From NCBI GenBank assembly GCA_964468815.1, contig CAYXWN010000056.1, positions 1-6,212 of the forward strand: a stretch of DNA of 6,212 bases, written 5' to 3'. The notes beneath the pieces are model-generated. The model was not told where the DNA came from. It saw only the letters and a list, made by a program, of their open reading frames with translations, and made no database searches. Source of the stretch: UMGS621 sp964468815. Lineage in GTDB: Bacteria > Bacillota > Clostridia > Christensenellales > Borkfalkiaceae. Below, in pieces: positions 6,152-6,212 of the stretch. The translations under genes were made by a program, and so were the position numbers. Numbering within the stretch: the first letter of the stretch is position 1; each line of letters opens with the position of its first letter.

Positions 6152-6212
6152 GGAGGTATATCGAAGCGGTCATAACGAGGCGGTCTTGAAAACCGTTTGG
6201 GTGCAAGCCCAC
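6152..6212 (+). tRNA. tRNA-Ser (anticodon UGA), 5' part, cut by window end
   Basis: The 5' acceptor strand GGAGGTA (6152-6158) is followed by TA and a D arm with stem TCG (6161-6163)/CGA (6176-6178), with the conserved GG at 6168-6169. The anticodon stem GCGGT (6180-6184)/ACCGT (6192-6196) includes one G-T pair. Its 7-nt loop CTTGAAA carries anticodon TGA (6187-6189), which reads the serine codon UCA. A long variable arm follows, TGGGT (6198-6202) pairing with GCCCA (6207-6211), as expected for a class II tRNA such as serine. The T arm and 3' acceptor strand lie beyond the window. Confidence 0.93.

Overview
The window holds five protein genes and the 5' part of a tRNA gene, all on the + strand. 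The genes have strong AGGAGG-type ribosome sites, many GTG/TTG-style codons, AT-rich spacers and protein families typical of Firmicutes. I infer an uncultured or anaerobic Clostridia-type bacterium; no marker here settles the taxon.

Region 1 (1-176) is an AT-rich regulatory stretch. It has an imperfect dyad at 15-51, a sigma-A-type promoter (TTGACA at 101), and a perfect 6-bp inverted repeat (CTTAAC-CTC-GTTAAG, 129-143) sitting on the predicted transcription start.

Region 2 (177-4873) is a tightly packed four-gene operon: a small alarmone synthetase of the YwaC/RelP type, a MarR-family regulator, and two ABC exporter half-transporters. Every junction overlaps (8 nt, 4 nt, 4 nt), so the four products are probably translationally coupled. 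The two half-transporters form a clear heterodimer pair. The first has a degenerate ATPase site (Asp in place of the catalytic Glu, Gln in place of the switch His) and the second is canonical, as in TM287/TM288 and BmrC/BmrD. The likely logic is a MarR-controlled multidrug or toxic-compound exporter co-produced with a (p)ppGpp synthetase that would slow growth during the same stress. The operon ends at a hairpin terminator (4880-4919).

Region 3 (4938-5925) is a separate transcription unit. It has a good promoter, a leader of about 75 nt with mutually exclusive hairpins, and a YitT-family membrane protein starting at GTG.

Region 4 (5926-6212) is 226 nt of AT-rich DNA with weak promoter-like signals, then the first 61 nt of a tRNA-Ser(UGA) gene cut by the window edge.

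Most of this is recognisable biology. The part most worth following up is the alarmone synthetase built into a MarR/ABC-exporter operon; I see no wholly new type of system.
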